From: Borrelia recurrentis A1
GTDB taxonomy: Bacteria; Spirochaetota; Spirochaetia; Borreliales; Borreliaceae
Direction: 5' to 3'
DNA length: 64,000 bases
Assembly (NCBI RefSeq): GCF_000019705.1
Contig: NC_011244.1
Coordinates: 682,001-746,000 of the forward strand
Shown here: piece by piece, positions 49,470 to 60,358 of the stretch
How positions within the stretch are numbered: the first letter of the stretch is position 1
Layout of the letters: each line of letters starts with the position of its first letter
Notes under the pieces: model-generated
Database searches by the model: none
What the model saw: the letters and a program-made list of their open reading frames with translations, nothing else
What the model was told of the DNA's origin: nothing
Program-made: the position numbers and the translations under genes

Positions 49470-50326
49470 TTGTTTTTCCTAGCTATTTCTAAGAGTTCTT
49501 TAATAATTCTTGGATCGTAGTCTTTTGAATTTGATTGTTTTATTGAAAACCAACTCTCATCGTATCCAATAAATCCTTTTGTTCTGTTATTTTTGATATT
49601 TGGAATTTTAGTTCTATTTGAAAAGATTGATATTAATGTTGCAATTGGAGACATATTGCTTAAGTGTTCATATTTAAATAGACTTTGAGTTATTATCTTT
49701 ACTGTGTTATTGTCTAAAAATTCTATTTCTTTGCTCACTAATTGTGATATATTTTCAATATTTTGAGGAACTAACTTTATTTCTTTTTCTAAATAAAATT
49801 TAATTATTAGGATTCTTAATAATAATAAAATTTTAATATAGTTTTTTATAATTTTAGAAGAATCAAAAATATTACTTTCTTTTTTGATTAAGTATATTGT
49901 GTAAGAATTTTTATCTTCAAAAAGTTTATTTATATAGAATGTTATATATCCACTACTTATGATATTAAAATTATATAGGAATTCTTTTCTTAAATAAGGA
50001 TTTGTTTTAATGGAGTTAAATATTAATTCAAGATTATTTTTATTAAATTTTTTATTAAAAAGATCTTTTACAATATTTAGATCAATAGATTCAATATTTG
50101 ATAAGATAATAGGACTAATTATTATGTTTGTTTTTTCCTTAACGTATTGAATTAGTGAATCTGTGTCAAATTTAAAATTTTCATTTATAAATGTTGAAAT
50201 GGTTTTTTTATTATCTTCTATGTATTTGATTATTTCAACTTCTTTTTCAAAAACTGACAATCCTTTTATACTTTCATGATTAAATAAGTAGTGGTAAAGA
50301 TGTGGAAAATATATTTTTAGGTTCAT
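49463..50326 (-). CDS. Unknown 287-aa protein
   Basis: I recognise no family. The sequence is rich in Ile, Asn and Lys and looks helical, with one hydrophobic patch (YIKILLLLRILIIKFYL, about 165-181) that may be buried or a membrane contact. A C-terminal GYDESWFSIKQSNSKDYDPRIIKELLEIARKN motif is the most distinctive part. It overlaps gph upstream by 4 bases and the membrane-protein gene downstream by 7. Corresponds by position to BB0675. Confidence 0.7.
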   Translation of the reverse strand: MNLKIYFPHLYHYLFNHESIKGLSVFEKEVEIIKYIEDNKKTISTFINENFKFDTDSLIQYVKEKTNIIISPIILSNIESIDLNIVKDLFNKKFNKNNLELIFNSIKTNPYLRKEFLYNFNIISSGYITFYINKLFEDKNSYTIYLIKKESNIFDSSKIIKNYIKILLLLRILIIKFYLEKEIKLVPQNIENISQLVSKEIEFLDNNTVKIITQSLFKYEHLSNMSPIATLISIFSNRTKIPNIKNNRTKGFIGYDESWFSIKQSNSKDYDPRIIKELLEIARKNKW

Positions 50327-50985
50327 TTGAGTATGTCTAAGAGTTCAAATGGATTATTTAATATGTATTTTGCTCCGTTTTCTTTTAATTCCTGTATTGT
50401 TCTAAATCCCCATGAGACTCCTATGGGCAAAAAACCAGCATTTTGAGCAGTTAACATATCAACATCACTATCACCAATATATGCTATTTCTTGTGGCATA
50501 AGATTGAGTTCTATAATCATATCAAGGGCATTTTCAGGATCTGGTTTTGCTTCGAATTTTGATGAGTAACCTCTGACTTCAAAAAATTTGATATCTTTAA
50601 ATATGTCTTTTGTGATTATTAGTAATTCTTCATGGTTTTTATTACTTAAAATTCCAATAGGGATTTTAAGTGAGTTTAGTTTTTTCAAAAGTTCTGGTAT
50701 TCCATCATATGTTTTTGTGTGAAAATATAAATTTTGATTGTATGTTTTTACAAATTCTTGATAAAGATTGTCATTAAGGTGCTTGTCATTTAGATCTATA
50801 TTTAGATGTTTTAGGGTGTTTTCTATTAATTTTGAATATCCTTTTCCAACTAGAGTATTAAATTCTTCTGTTTTAATTTCTCTATATCCTAATTTTTTTA
50901 AAGCAAAGTTCATTGATGATGCAATATCCATAATGCTGTTTATTAAAGTTCCATCCATGTCAAAAATGCAAGCTTTGATTTTCAT
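50323..50985 (-). CDS. gph: HAD-family phosphatase (phosphoglycolate phosphatase-like)
   Basis: This HAD hydrolase probably dephosphorylates phosphoglycolate or a small sugar phosphate. Motif I is CIFDMDGTLINS, with the Asp nucleophile at the N-terminus. Motif II is ILSNKN, a Lys motif is SSKFEAKPDPENA, and motif IV is YIGDSDVDML. I choose the ATG at 50983-50985 (MKIKACIFDMDG, 220 aa) with GGGGA 8 bases upstream. An in-frame ATG at 51009 would add eight unsupported residues. Substrate is uncertain, as for most HAD proteins. Corresponds to BB0676. Confidence 0.85.
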   Translation of the reverse strand: MKIKACIFDMDGTLINSIMDIASSMNFALKKLGYREIKTEEFNTLVGKGYSKLIENTLKHLNIDLNDKHLNDNLYQEFVKTYNQNLYFHTKTYDGIPELLKKLNSLKIPIGILSNKNHEELLIITKDIFKDIKFFEVRGYSSKFEAKPDPENALDMIIELNLMPQEIAYIGDSDVDMLTAQNAGFLPIGVSWGFRTIQELKENGAKYILNNPFELLDILK

Positions 50986-51109
50986 ATTGTAAATCCCCTT
51001 GAAAGTCATATATCATTTGCTTCATTTTATCATTATTTCTATTTTTTGTTTATTTTATTATAGTATTTATAATATTCTACATTATTTTTGTTTTTTTTCT
51101 AAAGATTCC

Positions 51110-51138
51110 TTGAAAATATTTGTTTTTAGTTTTATTAT
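51110..51138 (+). promoter_or_regulatory. Promoter of the nucleoside-type ABC transporter operon
   Basis: TTGAAA (51110-51115), a 17-base spacer and TATTAT (51133-51138) form a good sigma-70 promoter. The predicted start is about 50 bases before the ATPase gene. Confidence 0.55.
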
Positions 51139-51195
51139 GTCTGGCTAGGGTGTAAATAATGTTATTTAATTTCTTTAAAATTTAGGTTATCTTTG

Positions 51196-52776
51196 ATGCA
51201 AAATATATTGGTTTTAGATAAAGTTACTAAACGGTATGGCGACTTTGTTGCTAATGATAATGTTTGTATCAATTTTAAAAAGGGAGAGATACATGCAATT
51301 CTTGGTGAGAATGGTGCTGGCAAGACCACTTTAATGAAAATTATTTATGGAATTCACAGACCTGATGGCGGACAAATTTTTTTAAGAGGGCGTGAACTTA
51401 AATTGAAAGATTCAAGTGAGTCTATTCGTAGTGGTATTGGTATGGTGTTTCAACATTTTATGCTAATTCCTAAATTTACGGCAGTTCAAAATATTATTTT
51501 AGGATATGAAGATTCAAAATTTGGGTTTGTTAATTATGATCGTGTAAGAAAAAAAATAATTCAACTTTCTGAAAAACATGGTTTAAAAATAGATATTGAT
51601 AAGCCTGTTGAAGATTTAAGCATTGGAATGAGACAAAAAATAGAAATACTCAAAGTTCTCTATAGAAATGCAGATATTATTATTTTTGACGAACCTACGG
51701 CAGTACTTACTCCTAATGAAATAAATGAATTTATGAATGTGTTAAAGATATTGGCTATTGAAGGATATACTGTAATACTTATTACACATAAAATAAAGGA
51801 AATAAAATCTGTCGCACAAAGATGTACAGTTATGAGTCTTGGGAGAGTTGTTAGAACTTTTGATGTTGCTACTACTAGTGAGGTAATATTTACTAAATTG
51901 ATGATAGGTAAAAATACCTTTCTTGATATGTCTAGGAAACAGAGTATTAATTATACAAATGTTCTTGAAATTAAAAATTTAAAAGTTAAAGATGAGCGAG
52001 GTGTTTTAAGAGTTAAAAATATTAGTTTTGACCTTAGAGAGGGTGAGATTTTTGGGATAGCTGGGGTTGAAGGAAGTGGTCAAGAAGAGTTAATTGATGC
52101 TATTATTGGCGTTAGATCTATTTTTAGTGGAGATATAATTAAGAAAGTTGATGATAAATTTGAATCAATAAAAGGTCTTACTGTTAAACAAATAATAGAT
52201 AAAAAAATAGGTCATATTCCATCTGATAGGCAAAAACACGGACTTATTTTAGATTTTAATATTTTACAAAATATTGCTATTAAGAGTTTTGATGATGTTA
52301 AATATTTAAAAATGAAAGGTAATGATATAGAAAGTGGTAAAATAAAGTTTAAATTTTTAAATACTCTAAAGAAGCAATTTGTTAATTTTAATTTTTCTGT
52401 TCTTAAGAAAATAAGCGAACAACTTGTGATTACATTTGATATTAGGCCAAGAGATATCTTGCGTAAAGTTAAAAATCTATCTGGAGGTAATCAACAAAAA
52501 GTAATTATTGCACGTGAGATTAATTTGAAACCCGAGATTCTATTAGCAGTGCAACCGACAAGAGGACTTGATATAGGTGCGATTGAAAATATTTATGAAA
52601 AAATTATTGAACAAAGGAATGCAGGAATGACTGTTCTTCTTGTATCTCTTGAACTTGATGAACTTATTCGTGTTTGTGATAGAATAGCTGTAATGTGTGA
52701 TGGTAAAATTATAGGTGTTTTGGAAGATAATTTTGATGCAAATATTATTAGTAAAATGATGATGGGTACAGGTTAA
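51196..52776 (+). CDS. Sugar/nucleoside ABC transporter ATPase (two NBDs)
   Basis: The protein has two fused ATPase domains, the RbsA/MglA/NupO pattern. NBD1 has Walker A GENGAGKTT (about 37-45) and Walker B IIIFDEPTAVL, with a less canonical signature DLSIGMRQK. NBD2 has a degenerate Walker A (GVEGSGQEE) but an intact signature LSGGNQQK. It is labelled mglA in some Borrelia genomes. Its permease partners resemble the purine-nucleoside (Bmp/PnrA) systems, so nucleoside import is more likely. The ATG at 51196 follows an in-frame TTG. Corresponds to BB0677. Confidence 0.85.
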   Translation: MQNILVLDKVTKRYGDFVANDNVCINFKKGEIHAILGENGAGKTTLMKIIYGIHRPDGGQIFLRGRELKLKDSSESIRSGIGMVFQHFMLIPKFTAVQNIILGYEDSKFGFVNYDRVRKKIIQLSEKHGLKIDIDKPVEDLSIGMRQKIEILKVLYRNADIIIFDEPTAVLTPNEINEFMNVLKILAIEGYTVILITHKIKEIKSVAQRCTVMSLGRVVRTFDVATTSEVIFTKLMIGKNTFLDMSRKQSINYTNVLEIKNLKVKDERGVLRVKNISFDLREGEIFGIAGVEGSGQEELIDAIIGVRSIFSGDIIKKVDDKFESIKGLTVKQIIDKKIGHIPSDRQKHGLILDFNILQNIAIKSFDDVKYLKMKGNDIESGKIKFKFLNTLKKQFVNFNFSVLKKISEQLVITFDIRPRDILRKVKNLSGGNQQKVIIAREINLKPEILLAVQPTRGLDIGAIENIYEKIIEQRNAGMTVLLVSLELDELIRVCDRIAVMCDGKIIGVLEDNFDANIISKMMMGTG

Positions 52777-52779
52777 ATT

Positions 52780-53928
52780 ATGATTAATAATTCTAGATTT
52801 AGAGAAGTCATTATCACATTTATAAGTTCTCCAATGTTTATTAATTTTTTTTCATTTTTTTTAGGAATTGTAATTGTTGGTTTAGTAGTGTTCGTTCTTG
52901 GATATTCTCCTTTGAAAATGTATTTTATAATAATAGAGGTTATTTTTTTATCTCCCAAACATTTAGGATATATTATAAGTTATGCTACGCCTTTAATTTT
53001 TACGGGACTTTCAATTGGCATTGCATTAAAAGTTGGACTTTTTAATATTGGTGTTGAGGGTCAATTTATGCTTGGTTCAATTGCAGCTTTAATAGGTGGA
53101 ATTTTTTTTGAGTTTTTTCCTTTATTACATGTGATTGTTGTTTTATTTTTTGCATCCTTAGTATCGGGAATTTTGGGTGTTTTAATTGGGTATTTGAAAA
53201 TTAAGTTTAATATAAATGAAGTGATTACAGGAATAATGTTTAATTGGATTTTATTTCATATAAATAATCTAATTATAGATTTACCCGTTATTAAAAAAGG
53301 TGATAGTGATTTATCCAAGTCAATTCGAGAAAGCGCTTTTATTGACTTTTTTGGTTCTTGGAAATTTTCATCTGAAGGACTTGCTTATAGAGGAGAACAT
53401 CCATTTATTAATGATTTGTTAAAAGCACCTCTTAATTTTGGAATAATTATTGGCATTGTTGTTGCTATTTTAATATGGGTTTTATTGAATAGAACGATGC
53501 TTGGATTTAAAATAAGTTCTATAGGATGTAATATTTTGGCGTCTTATCGTGTGGGAATTGATATTAAGAAGGTTTTGATGTTTGTTATGTTTCTTGCAGG
53601 TGCTCTTTCTGGTCTTGCAGGTGCTATACAAGTTATGGGTGTAAATAAGGGAATATTTAAACTTTCTTATATGGAGGGAACTGGTTTTAATGGTATAGCC
53701 GTTGCTTTAATAGGTAATAATTCTCCAATAGGGATAATCTTTTCAAGTATTTTATTCTCAATTTTAATTTATGGTAGTAGCAGAGTTCAAAGTTTAATGG
53801 GTCTTTCTTCTTCAATTGTATCTTTAATGATAGGGATAGTGGTGATTGTGATTTCTGCTAGTCATTTTTTAAGAAAGATATTTTTGGAGGCAATTAAAGG
53901 TGTTAAACGCACTAATATTTCTAATTAG
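52780..53928 (+). CDS. ABC transporter permease (nucleoside/sugar type), subunit 1
   Basis: The 382-aa protein has about nine membrane helices and the BPD_transp_2 pattern GLFNIGVEGQFMLGSIAA (about 87-104). The later FLAGALSGLAGAIQVMGV is typical of YufP/NupP-type permeases used with Bmp lipoproteins. It starts 3 bases after the ATPase stop and overlaps the second permease gene by 29 bases. The substrate-binding protein is not in this window. Corresponds to BB0678. Confidence 0.88.
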   Translation: MINNSRFREVIITFISSPMFINFFSFFLGIVIVGLVVFVLGYSPLKMYFIIIEVIFLSPKHLGYIISYATPLIFTGLSIGIALKVGLFNIGVEGQFMLGSIAALIGGIFFEFFPLLHVIVVLFFASLVSGILGVLIGYLKIKFNINEVITGIMFNWILFHINNLIIDLPVIKKGDSDLSKSIRESAFIDFFGSWKFSSEGLAYRGEHPFINDLLKAPLNFGIIIGIVVAILIWVLLNRTMLGFKISSIGCNILASYRVGIDIKKVLMFVMFLAGALSGLAGAIQVMGVNKGIFKLSYMEGTGFNGIAVALIGNNSPIGIIFSSILFSILIYGSSRVQSLMGLSSSIVSLMIGIVVIVISASHFLRKIFLEAIKGVKRTNISN

Positions 53929-54826
53929 TGAAACTCTTGTGAATTCTCAGACTTTGATTTTGGCTGGGCTTGGTGGACTTATAAGTGAGAAAAGCGGAGT
54001 AATTAATGTTGGCATTGAGGGTACAATGGCCCTTGGTGCATTTGTTGGTGCTACAATTGCATATTGTTATGGTAGTCCTTTATTTGCAATTTTTGCTGGA
54101 GGTTTATCAGGTCTCCTTCTTTCACTTTTACATGCTATTTTCACTATTTTTCTTAAATCAGATCAGGTAATGACTGGAATGGCTATTAACTTTTTAGGGC
54201 CGTCTATTGCTATGTTATTTGGTACTTTGATTTTTGGTTCTTCATCAACCCCTCCAATAGATGTTAAGTTACCTATACTTTTTGATGGGGTTTTGGATAA
54301 GAAGTCTATTATATTTCAAATTTTTGGAAAAAGATATTCACTCTATATTGCAATAATGTGTGTCATTGTTTTTTATATGATGTTTAAGTATACTAAGATT
54401 GGACTTAGAATTAAGGCTAGTGGTGAGGCTCCAGAGGTTTTAAAATCTCTTGGAGTTAATGTTGTTATGATTAGATTTTTTTGTGTTTTATTTAGTGGTT
54501 TATTTGCAGGGGTTGCTGGGGCAGTTCTATCGACTGTCATTGCTTCAAGTTATATGCAGGGAATTGTTGGTGGGCAAGGTTTTATTGCTATTGTTATGGT
54601 GATTTTTGGAAATTGGCAACCTTTTGGAATTTTAATGGGTAGTTTTTTATTTTCTTTTATAAGGACTCTAGTTGTTATGACATCTCAAATTTCTTTTTTT
54701 TCTGTAGTTATTCCTCTTAAAATATTAATTATTTTACCATATATTGTTGTAATTTTAAGTCTTGTGTTTTTTGCAAACAATAATTATGCTCCTCAAGCTC
54801 TGGGTTTACCTTGTCGAGAAGATTGA
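53900..54826 (+). CDS. ABC transporter permease (nucleoside/sugar type), subunit 2
   Basis: The 308-aa second permease has about eight helices and the signature GLGGLISEKSGVINVGIEGTMALGAFVG, matching NupQ/YufQ-type subunits. The GTG start at 53900 lies inside the first permease gene, with GGAGG 9 bases upstream. With its partner it would form a heterodimeric channel. Corresponds to BB0679. Confidence 0.88.
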   Translation: MLNALIFLISETLVNSQTLILAGLGGLISEKSGVINVGIEGTMALGAFVGATIAYCYGSPLFAIFAGGLSGLLLSLLHAIFTIFLKSDQVMTGMAINFLGPSIAMLFGTLIFGSSSTPPIDVKLPILFDGVLDKKSIIFQIFGKRYSLYIAIMCVIVFYMMFKYTKIGLRIKASGEAPEVLKSLGVNVVMIRFFCVLFSGLFAGVAGAVLSTVIASSYMQGIVGGQGFIAIVMVIFGNWQPFGILMGSFLFSFIRTLVVMTSQISFFSVVIPLKILIILPYIVVILSLVFFANNNYAPQALGLPCRED

Positions 54827-54993
54827 TTTTTATTCTGATTTTTTTTAATATACAGTTGGAATTGGTGTAAGATTTGTTTATGAATTATGTTTTTTGATAT
54901 AGAGTATATTAGGAGTGTCTATTTATTCTTATATTTGTAAGTTTGTTGTTTGTTAAATTAATTGATTGAAGGATTAATTTACGAGGTAGTTTT

Positions 54994-57201
54994 ATGTTAA
55001 AAGTTAAGTACAAATTTGTTGGATATTTATTCTTATGCTTGTTGTTGGTAATATTGTTTTTTTCTTTGATTTTTAAGTTTATTTTGGGTAATTATTTAGA
55101 ACGTTATTATAAGCAATTAACAAGAGCTCAAGTAAGACGAGCTGCTTTTTCTGTACAATCTTTATTAGATACATTTTATATTATAATTGATGGTGCTAGT
55201 TCTAATTTGGCTCTTGAGACTATGGATGAATATTCAGTGGTTAAGAATGGTGGACGTATGTTTTCAGAGATGGAAATAGATAGGTTTAGAAAAAATTCTA
55301 AAATAGTTCTTGATACTGTAAAGTTTGATAAAAAATATCGTAGTCGTTTATACAATATATTATGGGATTTAAAACTTGATACTTTTTATGAAGATTTTGC
55401 ATTTCTTGATTTCGAAGGTAATATAATTGTCACTACAAGATATGAGAATAATTCAGATTTTGCACAATCTGAGTCACATACAGAGTATTTTAAAAGAGCT
55501 GTTGAAGGTTATAATAAAGATAAATTAGATTTTGTTGGTTGGTATACTTCTCTTAATGAGGGTATAGCAGGAGAAGTTGCTGTTAGGTCTTACTATAAGG
55601 ATAAAAAGGCTTCTGCTATAGTTGTTCCTGTACATTCGGCAGAAGATAAGGTGTTTCTTGGCTATTTAGTAGGTTATTTACTTGATGATTGTATAAGAGA
55701 GCAATTAGATAGATCTAGGTTTGGATTTTATAATAGAGGAAATTTAGCTTATTTTGATTCACAAAATTACCTTGTGAATTCTCTAATAGAGTATGATGAG
55801 GGTTTTAAAGTTAGTGATTCTTTCATTAGTCTTTTAAAGAGTACGTTAGCTCATCCCCCTAGAAAATCCGAAGTTGCGACTGAAACATCAGTTTATGAAA
55901 TTCAAAGAGCTTTTTTGCCAGAGATGGGATTGTATAATTATTATGCTATTTTACCTATTAGCAGTGAACTTGGAACTAATAGTGGGGTTCTTCTTGCTAG
56001 AATTCCTTATGAAGATATTTACGGTGTTGTTAACAGTTTGGCCTTTAAATTTATTGCGTGTTCTATTTTAGGACTTATTATATTGATTATCATTCTTTCG
56101 GTAAAAATAGAGTCAATTATTGTTTTTAGATTAAATGTGTTTATTAATTTAGTAAAAAGAATGCTTAAAGGAAATTTAGATAAAACTTGTATTATTGCTG
56201 ATGATGGATATTATGATGAACTTAGTTTGTTGGGTGTGCAAATTATCAAAATGAAAAATGCTATTGCAGATGCTATTACAAGTGTTCTTAAAAATATTGA
56301 TTATGTTAATAAGGTAAGTATTGAAGTTGCAAATTCAAGTCAAGGTTTAAGTTCTAGTGCATTGCAACAAGCTTCAACACTTGAAGAGATGTCAGCTAAT
56401 ATAGAACAAATATCAGATGGGGTTAAGATGAGCGCTGATAGTTCCCAAGAGACAGAAAGAATAGCTTTAGTTACTAATCAAAATGCCCACGTAGGTGGTG
56501 AGGCTGTTGAAGAATCTGTTGTGGCTATGCAATCTATTGTTGAGAAGGTTAGTGTTATTGAAGAGATAGCTAGAAAGACTAACTTGCTTGCTTTAAATGC
56601 AGCAATTGAGGCTGCAAGGGCTGGAGAAGAAGGTAAAGGATTTGCTGTTGTAGCAAGTGAGATTAGAAAGCTTGCTGATCTTAGTAAAGAATCTGCTCTT
56701 GAAATTAGTGAATTAGTTGAAGAAAATTCTAGACTAGCAACGGAGGCGGGGATGATATTTCGAGATATGTTGCCTGATATAGAAAAAACTACTGATCTTG
56801 TGAAGAAAATTTCTGAAGGCAGTTATAAACAGAATGAACAAATTATGCAGTTTAGGGTGGCTCTTGATCAGGTTGGTGAGGTAGTACAAGCTTCTGCATC
56901 AAGCAGTGAGGAGCTTTCAAGTATGGCTGATAGGATGCTTGAGAAAGCTAAAGAACTTAGAGAAGTAATATCTTTTTTCAAAACTGATGATTCTGGTAAA
57001 TTTGAAGTTGATGATTTGATGAATGAAAATTTTGCTCCTATAAATGTTAAGACTAGTTCAGTTATAGGCAATAAAGCAAATGGTGTGCGTGATGATTTAA
57101 GTATGAATTATAAGTCTATTAATAAAAGGGTAGATCCTAAGAAAGCTATTGATGTTATTGATAAGGATTTAGATTTTGATGATGATTTTTCAGATTTTTA
57201 A
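54994..57201 (+). CDS. Methyl-accepting chemotaxis protein (Mcp4-like)
   Basis: This 735-aa receptor has an N-terminal helix (about 8-29), a periplasmic sensor of Cache type up to about 345 ([27 protein letters not shown]) and a second helix (about 348-370). A HAMP region and a long cytoplasmic coiled coil follow. The signalling tip reads [20 protein letters not shown] then [15 protein letters not shown] tail rich in Asp ([11 protein letters not shown]) extends past the coiled coil. Ligand is unknown. Corresponds to BB0680. Confidence 0.94.
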   Translation: MLKVKYKFVGYLFLCLLLVILFFSLIFKFILGNYLERYYKQLTRAQVRRAAFSVQSLLDTFYIIIDGASSNLALETMDEYSVVKNGGRMFSEMEIDRFRKNSKIVLDTVKFDKKYRSRLYNILWDLKLDTFYEDFAFLDFEGNIIVTTRYENNSDFAQSESHTEYFKRAVEGYNKDKLDFVGWYTSLNEGIAGEVAVRSYYKDKKASAIVVPVHSAEDKVFLGYLVGYLLDDCIREQLDRSRFGFYNRGNLAYFDSQNYLVNSLIEYDEGFKVSDSFISLLKSTLAHPPRKSEVATETSVYEIQRAFLPEMGLYNYYAILPISSELGTNSGVLLARIPYEDIYGVVNSLAFKFIACSILGLIILIIILSVKIESIIVFRLNVFINLVKRMLKGNLDKTCIIADDGYYDELSLLGVQIIKMKNAIADAITSVLKNIDYVNKVSIEVANSSQGLSSSALQQASTLEEMSANIEQISDGVKMSADSSQETERIALVTNQNAHVGGEAVEESVVAMQSIVEKVSVIEEIARKTNLLALNAAIEAARAGEEGKGFAVVASEIRKLADLSKESALEISELVEENSRLATEAGMIFRDMLPDIEKTTDLVKKISEGSYKQNEQIMQFRVALDQVGEVVQASASSSEELSSMADRMLEKAKELREVISFFKTDDSGKFEVDDLMNENFAPINVKTSSVIGNKANGVRDDLSMNYKSINKRVDPKKAIDVIDKDLDFDDDFSDF

Positions 57202-57230
57202 AACTTATTTTTATAAGGGGTAGTTGTTAT

Positions 57231-59138
57231 ATGAAACTGAAGCTAAGAGTTAGGATATTACTTATTGTTAGTATGCTTATATCAATTTTTATTTCTGTAT
57301 TATTTATTGGATTTGGAATGTTAATTAATTCAAGTTTGGTAGCGCAACAATTGGATCTTATGCAAAATCTTATTGGCAATGTTAAAAATTCACTAACTAG
57401 TTATTTGTATTCAATGGAGGAACGGGTAAAAGTTAATTCGATGTATTTGGATTCTGTAGAAAGGTTTGAATCTATTGCTAGAAGTAAACCTAAAAGAATA
57501 GAGGCTATTTTAGATCAAATTGAGATTTTAGGTAAAACAGGTAGGGGTAGTAACTTAATGATAACCGATAAGTTAGGTAAAATAATATTTACTACTGCTG
57601 TTAAAGATAATAGTGATTATGGTGTTTCTGTTGCAGATAAAGAATATTTTATTAAATTGCAAACTGCTAGTTATATGTATAATTCTTCTGTTTTATTGGC
57701 GGATTCTGGCTCGATTGAAGAAGTTTTAATGAAAGATATTTCTCAAATGAAAAATGAATCAGGACAAATTCCTTATTTATTGATAGGTGTTCCTTTAAGA
57801 GATGATGTTACCAATGATATTTTTGGATATTTTATGATCTTTTATGCTTTTGATTATCTCTATAATTCGTTTAAAGATATTCGTTTTGGAACATTAAATA
57901 GTGGTCGTGCTATGGTATTTGATGAGACAGGTTCGTTTCTTATTCATCATAAGTGGTCTCCTGGTAATAATTTTGTGAAGTCTAATACTTATTATGAGCG
58001 TGTATTTAAGAATTGTTATGAAGATTTAATACAAAAAAATAAAGAAATTAGTTTTGGTCGTTATGTTGATCCTCTTAACGACGAGTATATTGGATTTGCT
58101 CAAAGGATAAAATGTAAATTGTCTGGTGTTTCATTTATAGTATATTTGAGAGCTAATAGGGGAGATTTTTATTATATGTCTAAGCTTACTACTTTCATTT
58201 TGAGTATAGGCTTTGTAATTACTTTAATTGTTCTTGGTTTTGTTACTATTTATCTTGTAGGTAGGCTTAGTTCTGCTTTAAATGGAATTTTAAGTTATTC
58301 TGAAAAACTTGCTTCTGGAGATTTTACAATTACAAGTCATTCTTTAAGGTGGGATACTGAAGAAATTCATGAATTATATGATGATTTGGGACTTTTGAGA
58401 GAGAATTTTTCGTCTATTGCTAAAATAATTAATGAAAATCTTGATTATCTTTATGAAAATGCAATTCAAATAGCGAATGCAAGTCAGAATTTAAGTTCTG
58501 GTGCGGTTGAACAAGCTTCTACATTGGAGGAAATGACAGCAAATATTGAACAAATATCGCAAGGTGTTACTGAGAATACCTATAATGCATCTACTACCGA
58601 GAGTATTGCTGTTAATACTAATGAGAAAACTAAGGAAGGATATCAGTCTGTTACTAAAGTCATTCAAGCTATGGAAATTATTACAGATAAAATAAGTATT
58701 ATTGATGAGATAACAAGACAAACTAATTTACTTGCTTTAAATGCTTCTATTGAAGCCGCTAGAGTTGGAGATAAGGGTAAGGGATTTGAAGTTGTTGCTG
58801 CTGAAGTAAGAAAGCTTGCTGATCAAAGTAAGGAGTCTGCTAGAGAAATTATTGATATTGCAAATAAGAGTTTAACTATTGCAAGTAAAGCAGGTAATAA
58901 CTTTAAGCAAATCGTTCCTGGAATGGAAGAAACTGCTGGGCTTGTTAAAAATATTACTCGTGAAAGTTCTAATCAGAGTAATCAAATTGTACAATTTAAA
59001 AATGCAATAGAACAAGTTAGTCAATTGATTCAAACAACAGCATCAAGTAGTGAAAATCTTTCAGCAATGTCGGAAAGAATGTTAGAGAGTGTTAAACATT
59101 TAAAAGATTCTGTTGATTATTTTAAGATTGATCAATAA
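57231..59138 (+). CDS. Methyl-accepting chemotaxis protein (Mcp5-like)
   Basis: A second receptor, 635 aa, with two membrane helices (about 8-30 and 325-350) around a Cache-type periplasmic sensor ([31 protein letters not shown]). The cytoplasmic tip [20 protein letters not shown] and [13 protein letters not shown] are nearly identical in pattern to the upstream receptor, while the sensors differ. This fits an old duplication followed by sensor divergence. It starts 29 bases after its neighbour. Corresponds to BB0681. Confidence 0.94.
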   Translation: MKLKLRVRILLIVSMLISIFISVLFIGFGMLINSSLVAQQLDLMQNLIGNVKNSLTSYLYSMEERVKVNSMYLDSVERFESIARSKPKRIEAILDQIEILGKTGRGSNLMITDKLGKIIFTTAVKDNSDYGVSVADKEYFIKLQTASYMYNSSVLLADSGSIEEVLMKDISQMKNESGQIPYLLIGVPLRDDVTNDIFGYFMIFYAFDYLYNSFKDIRFGTLNSGRAMVFDETGSFLIHHKWSPGNNFVKSNTYYERVFKNCYEDLIQKNKEISFGRYVDPLNDEYIGFAQRIKCKLSGVSFIVYLRANRGDFYYMSKLTTFILSIGFVITLIVLGFVTIYLVGRLSSALNGILSYSEKLASGDFTITSHSLRWDTEEIHELYDDLGLLRENFSSIAKIINENLDYLYENAIQIANASQNLSSGAVEQASTLEEMTANIEQISQGVTENTYNASTTESIAVNTNEKTKEGYQSVTKVIQAMEIITDKISIIDEITRQTNLLALNASIEAARVGDKGKGFEVVAAEVRKLADQSKESAREIIDIANKSLTIASKAGNNFKQIVPGMEETAGLVKNITRESSNQSNQIVQFKNAIEQVSQLIQTTASSSENLSAMSERMLESVKHLKDSVDYFKIDQ

Positions 59139-59170
59139 ACCTATAGAAATAAATGATTACTATAGGTTTA
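59136..59170. terminator. Perfect inverted repeat between mcp5 and mnmA
   Basis: TAAACCTATAG (59136-59146) and CTATAGGTTTA (59160-59170) form an 11-base-pair stem with a 13-base loop. The TAA of the chemoreceptor gene is in the stem. No clear U-run follows. It lies between convergent genes and resembles the gpmA/lysS element. Confidence 0.65.
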
Positions 59171-59193
59171 ATTTGATATTAAAATATATCTTT

Positions 59194-60258
59194 CTATATT
59201 AATGTTTTAAGGATTTTGGCTCCACCAAGGCATTCATCTTCTTTATAAAAGATACAAAATTGGCCTGGTGAAATTCCATAGTCTTTTTCTTCTAGGTTAA
59301 CCCTTATAATTTCATCTTTTAGCGTTTCTATTTTGCATTTTATTTTTTTTTCTCCATGTCTTATTTTGGCGCTTAAGTTGTTATTTTTTAGTGGTTTATT
59401 GATCCAATTTGTTTTGTGAACTAAAAATTGTTCTTTACCTTGTTTGAGATAATTTGTACTGTTTGAAATATAAATGATATTATTTTGGATATCTTTTTCT
59501 GTTACAAACCATGGTCCGTGACTAAGTTTAATACCTTTTCTTTGTCCAATTGTGAAAAACCAATATCCATTATGTGTTCCAAGTATTTTTCCAGTCTCTT
59601 GTTCAATTATATTACCTTTAAGTTCTCCTAAATGATATTTTATAAATTCGTTATATTTAATTTTTCCAAGGAAACAAATTCCCTGGCTATCTTTTCTATT
59701 TTTATTTGGCAAATCTATTTCATGTGCTATTTGTCTTATTTCACTTTTTAATAAATCACCCAATGGAAAATGTAATTTGGATATTTGTTTTTTAGAGAGA
59801 TGAGAGAGAAAGTAACTTTGATCTTTTATTTTGTCTTTTGCTTGTTTTAATGTATAGGAATTATTTTTATTTTCTATTTTGGCATAGTGGCCTGTTACAA
59901 TTAAATCATATTTTTCATTTATTTTTTCAAAAAATGCACCAAATTTAATTCTTTGATTACAAAATATATCTGGGCTTGGTGTATTTCCCATTTTTAATTC
60001 TTCAATGGCATAAGTTACTACTCTATTGTAGTATTCTTCTTGTAAATTAATAATTTTATACGGCACATTGAATTTTTTACATACAGAATCTACGTAAGTT
60101 ATATCTTCTTTCCAAGGACATTCTCCTATATAAGAAAGTTCGTCCTCAAGCCAAATTTTTAGATAATAACATTTTATATTCTTATATCCTTTTTGTATCA
60201 TTGTATAAAGAGCTACGGAGCTGTCTACTCCACCGGATAGAAGTATTGCTATTTTCAT
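59194..60258 (-). CDS. mnmA: tRNA 2-thiouridylase MnmA
   Basis: MnmA adds sulphur to the wobble uridine of tRNA-Lys, -Glu and -Gln. The 354-aa protein has the PP-loop [10 protein letters not shown] (7-16), the first catalytic Cys in [13 protein letters not shown] and the second in [25 protein letters not shown] and SPGQFCIFY also match. AGAGGAG precedes the ATG. Corresponds to BB0682 (also called trmU). Confidence 0.95.
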   Translation of the reverse strand: MKIAILLSGGVDSSVALYTMIQKGYKNIKCYYLKIWLEDELSYIGECPWKEDITYVDSVCKKFNVPYKIINLQEEYYNRVVTYAIEELKMGNTPSPDIFCNQRIKFGAFFEKINEKYDLIVTGHYAKIENKNNSYTLKQAKDKIKDQSYFLSHLSKKQISKLHFPLGDLLKSEIRQIAHEIDLPNKNRKDSQGICFLGKIKYNEFIKYHLGELKGNIIEQETGKILGTHNGYWFFTIGQRKGIKLSHGPWFVTEKDIQNNIIYISNSTNYLKQGKEQFLVHKTNWINKPLKNNNLSAKIRHGEKKIKCKIETLKDEIIRVNLEEKDYGISPGQFCIFYKEDECLGGAKILKTLI

Positions 60259-60293
60259 AATTTATTTCTCCTCTTAGCATATCATATTGAACT

Positions 60294-60321
60294 TTGATAT
60301 TTTTATGATCTATAGTATAAA
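60294..60321 (+). promoter_or_regulatory. Promoter of the mevalonate operon
   Basis: TTGATA (60294-60299), a 16-base spacer and TATAAA (60316-60321) lie about 40 bases before the HMG-CoA synthase ATG, in the divergent mnmA/mvaS gap. Confidence 0.58.
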
Positions 60322-60358
60322 TTACTTGGTAATCATTTTTTAAATTGGAGGACAATTG

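Noticed and set aside
51196-54826. Calling the ABC cassette a galactose/ribose (Mgl/Rbs) importer
   Set aside because: The permease pair fits the Bmp/PnrA-linked nucleoside type better and no sugar-binding protein is nearby, so I left the substrate open with nucleoside preferred.
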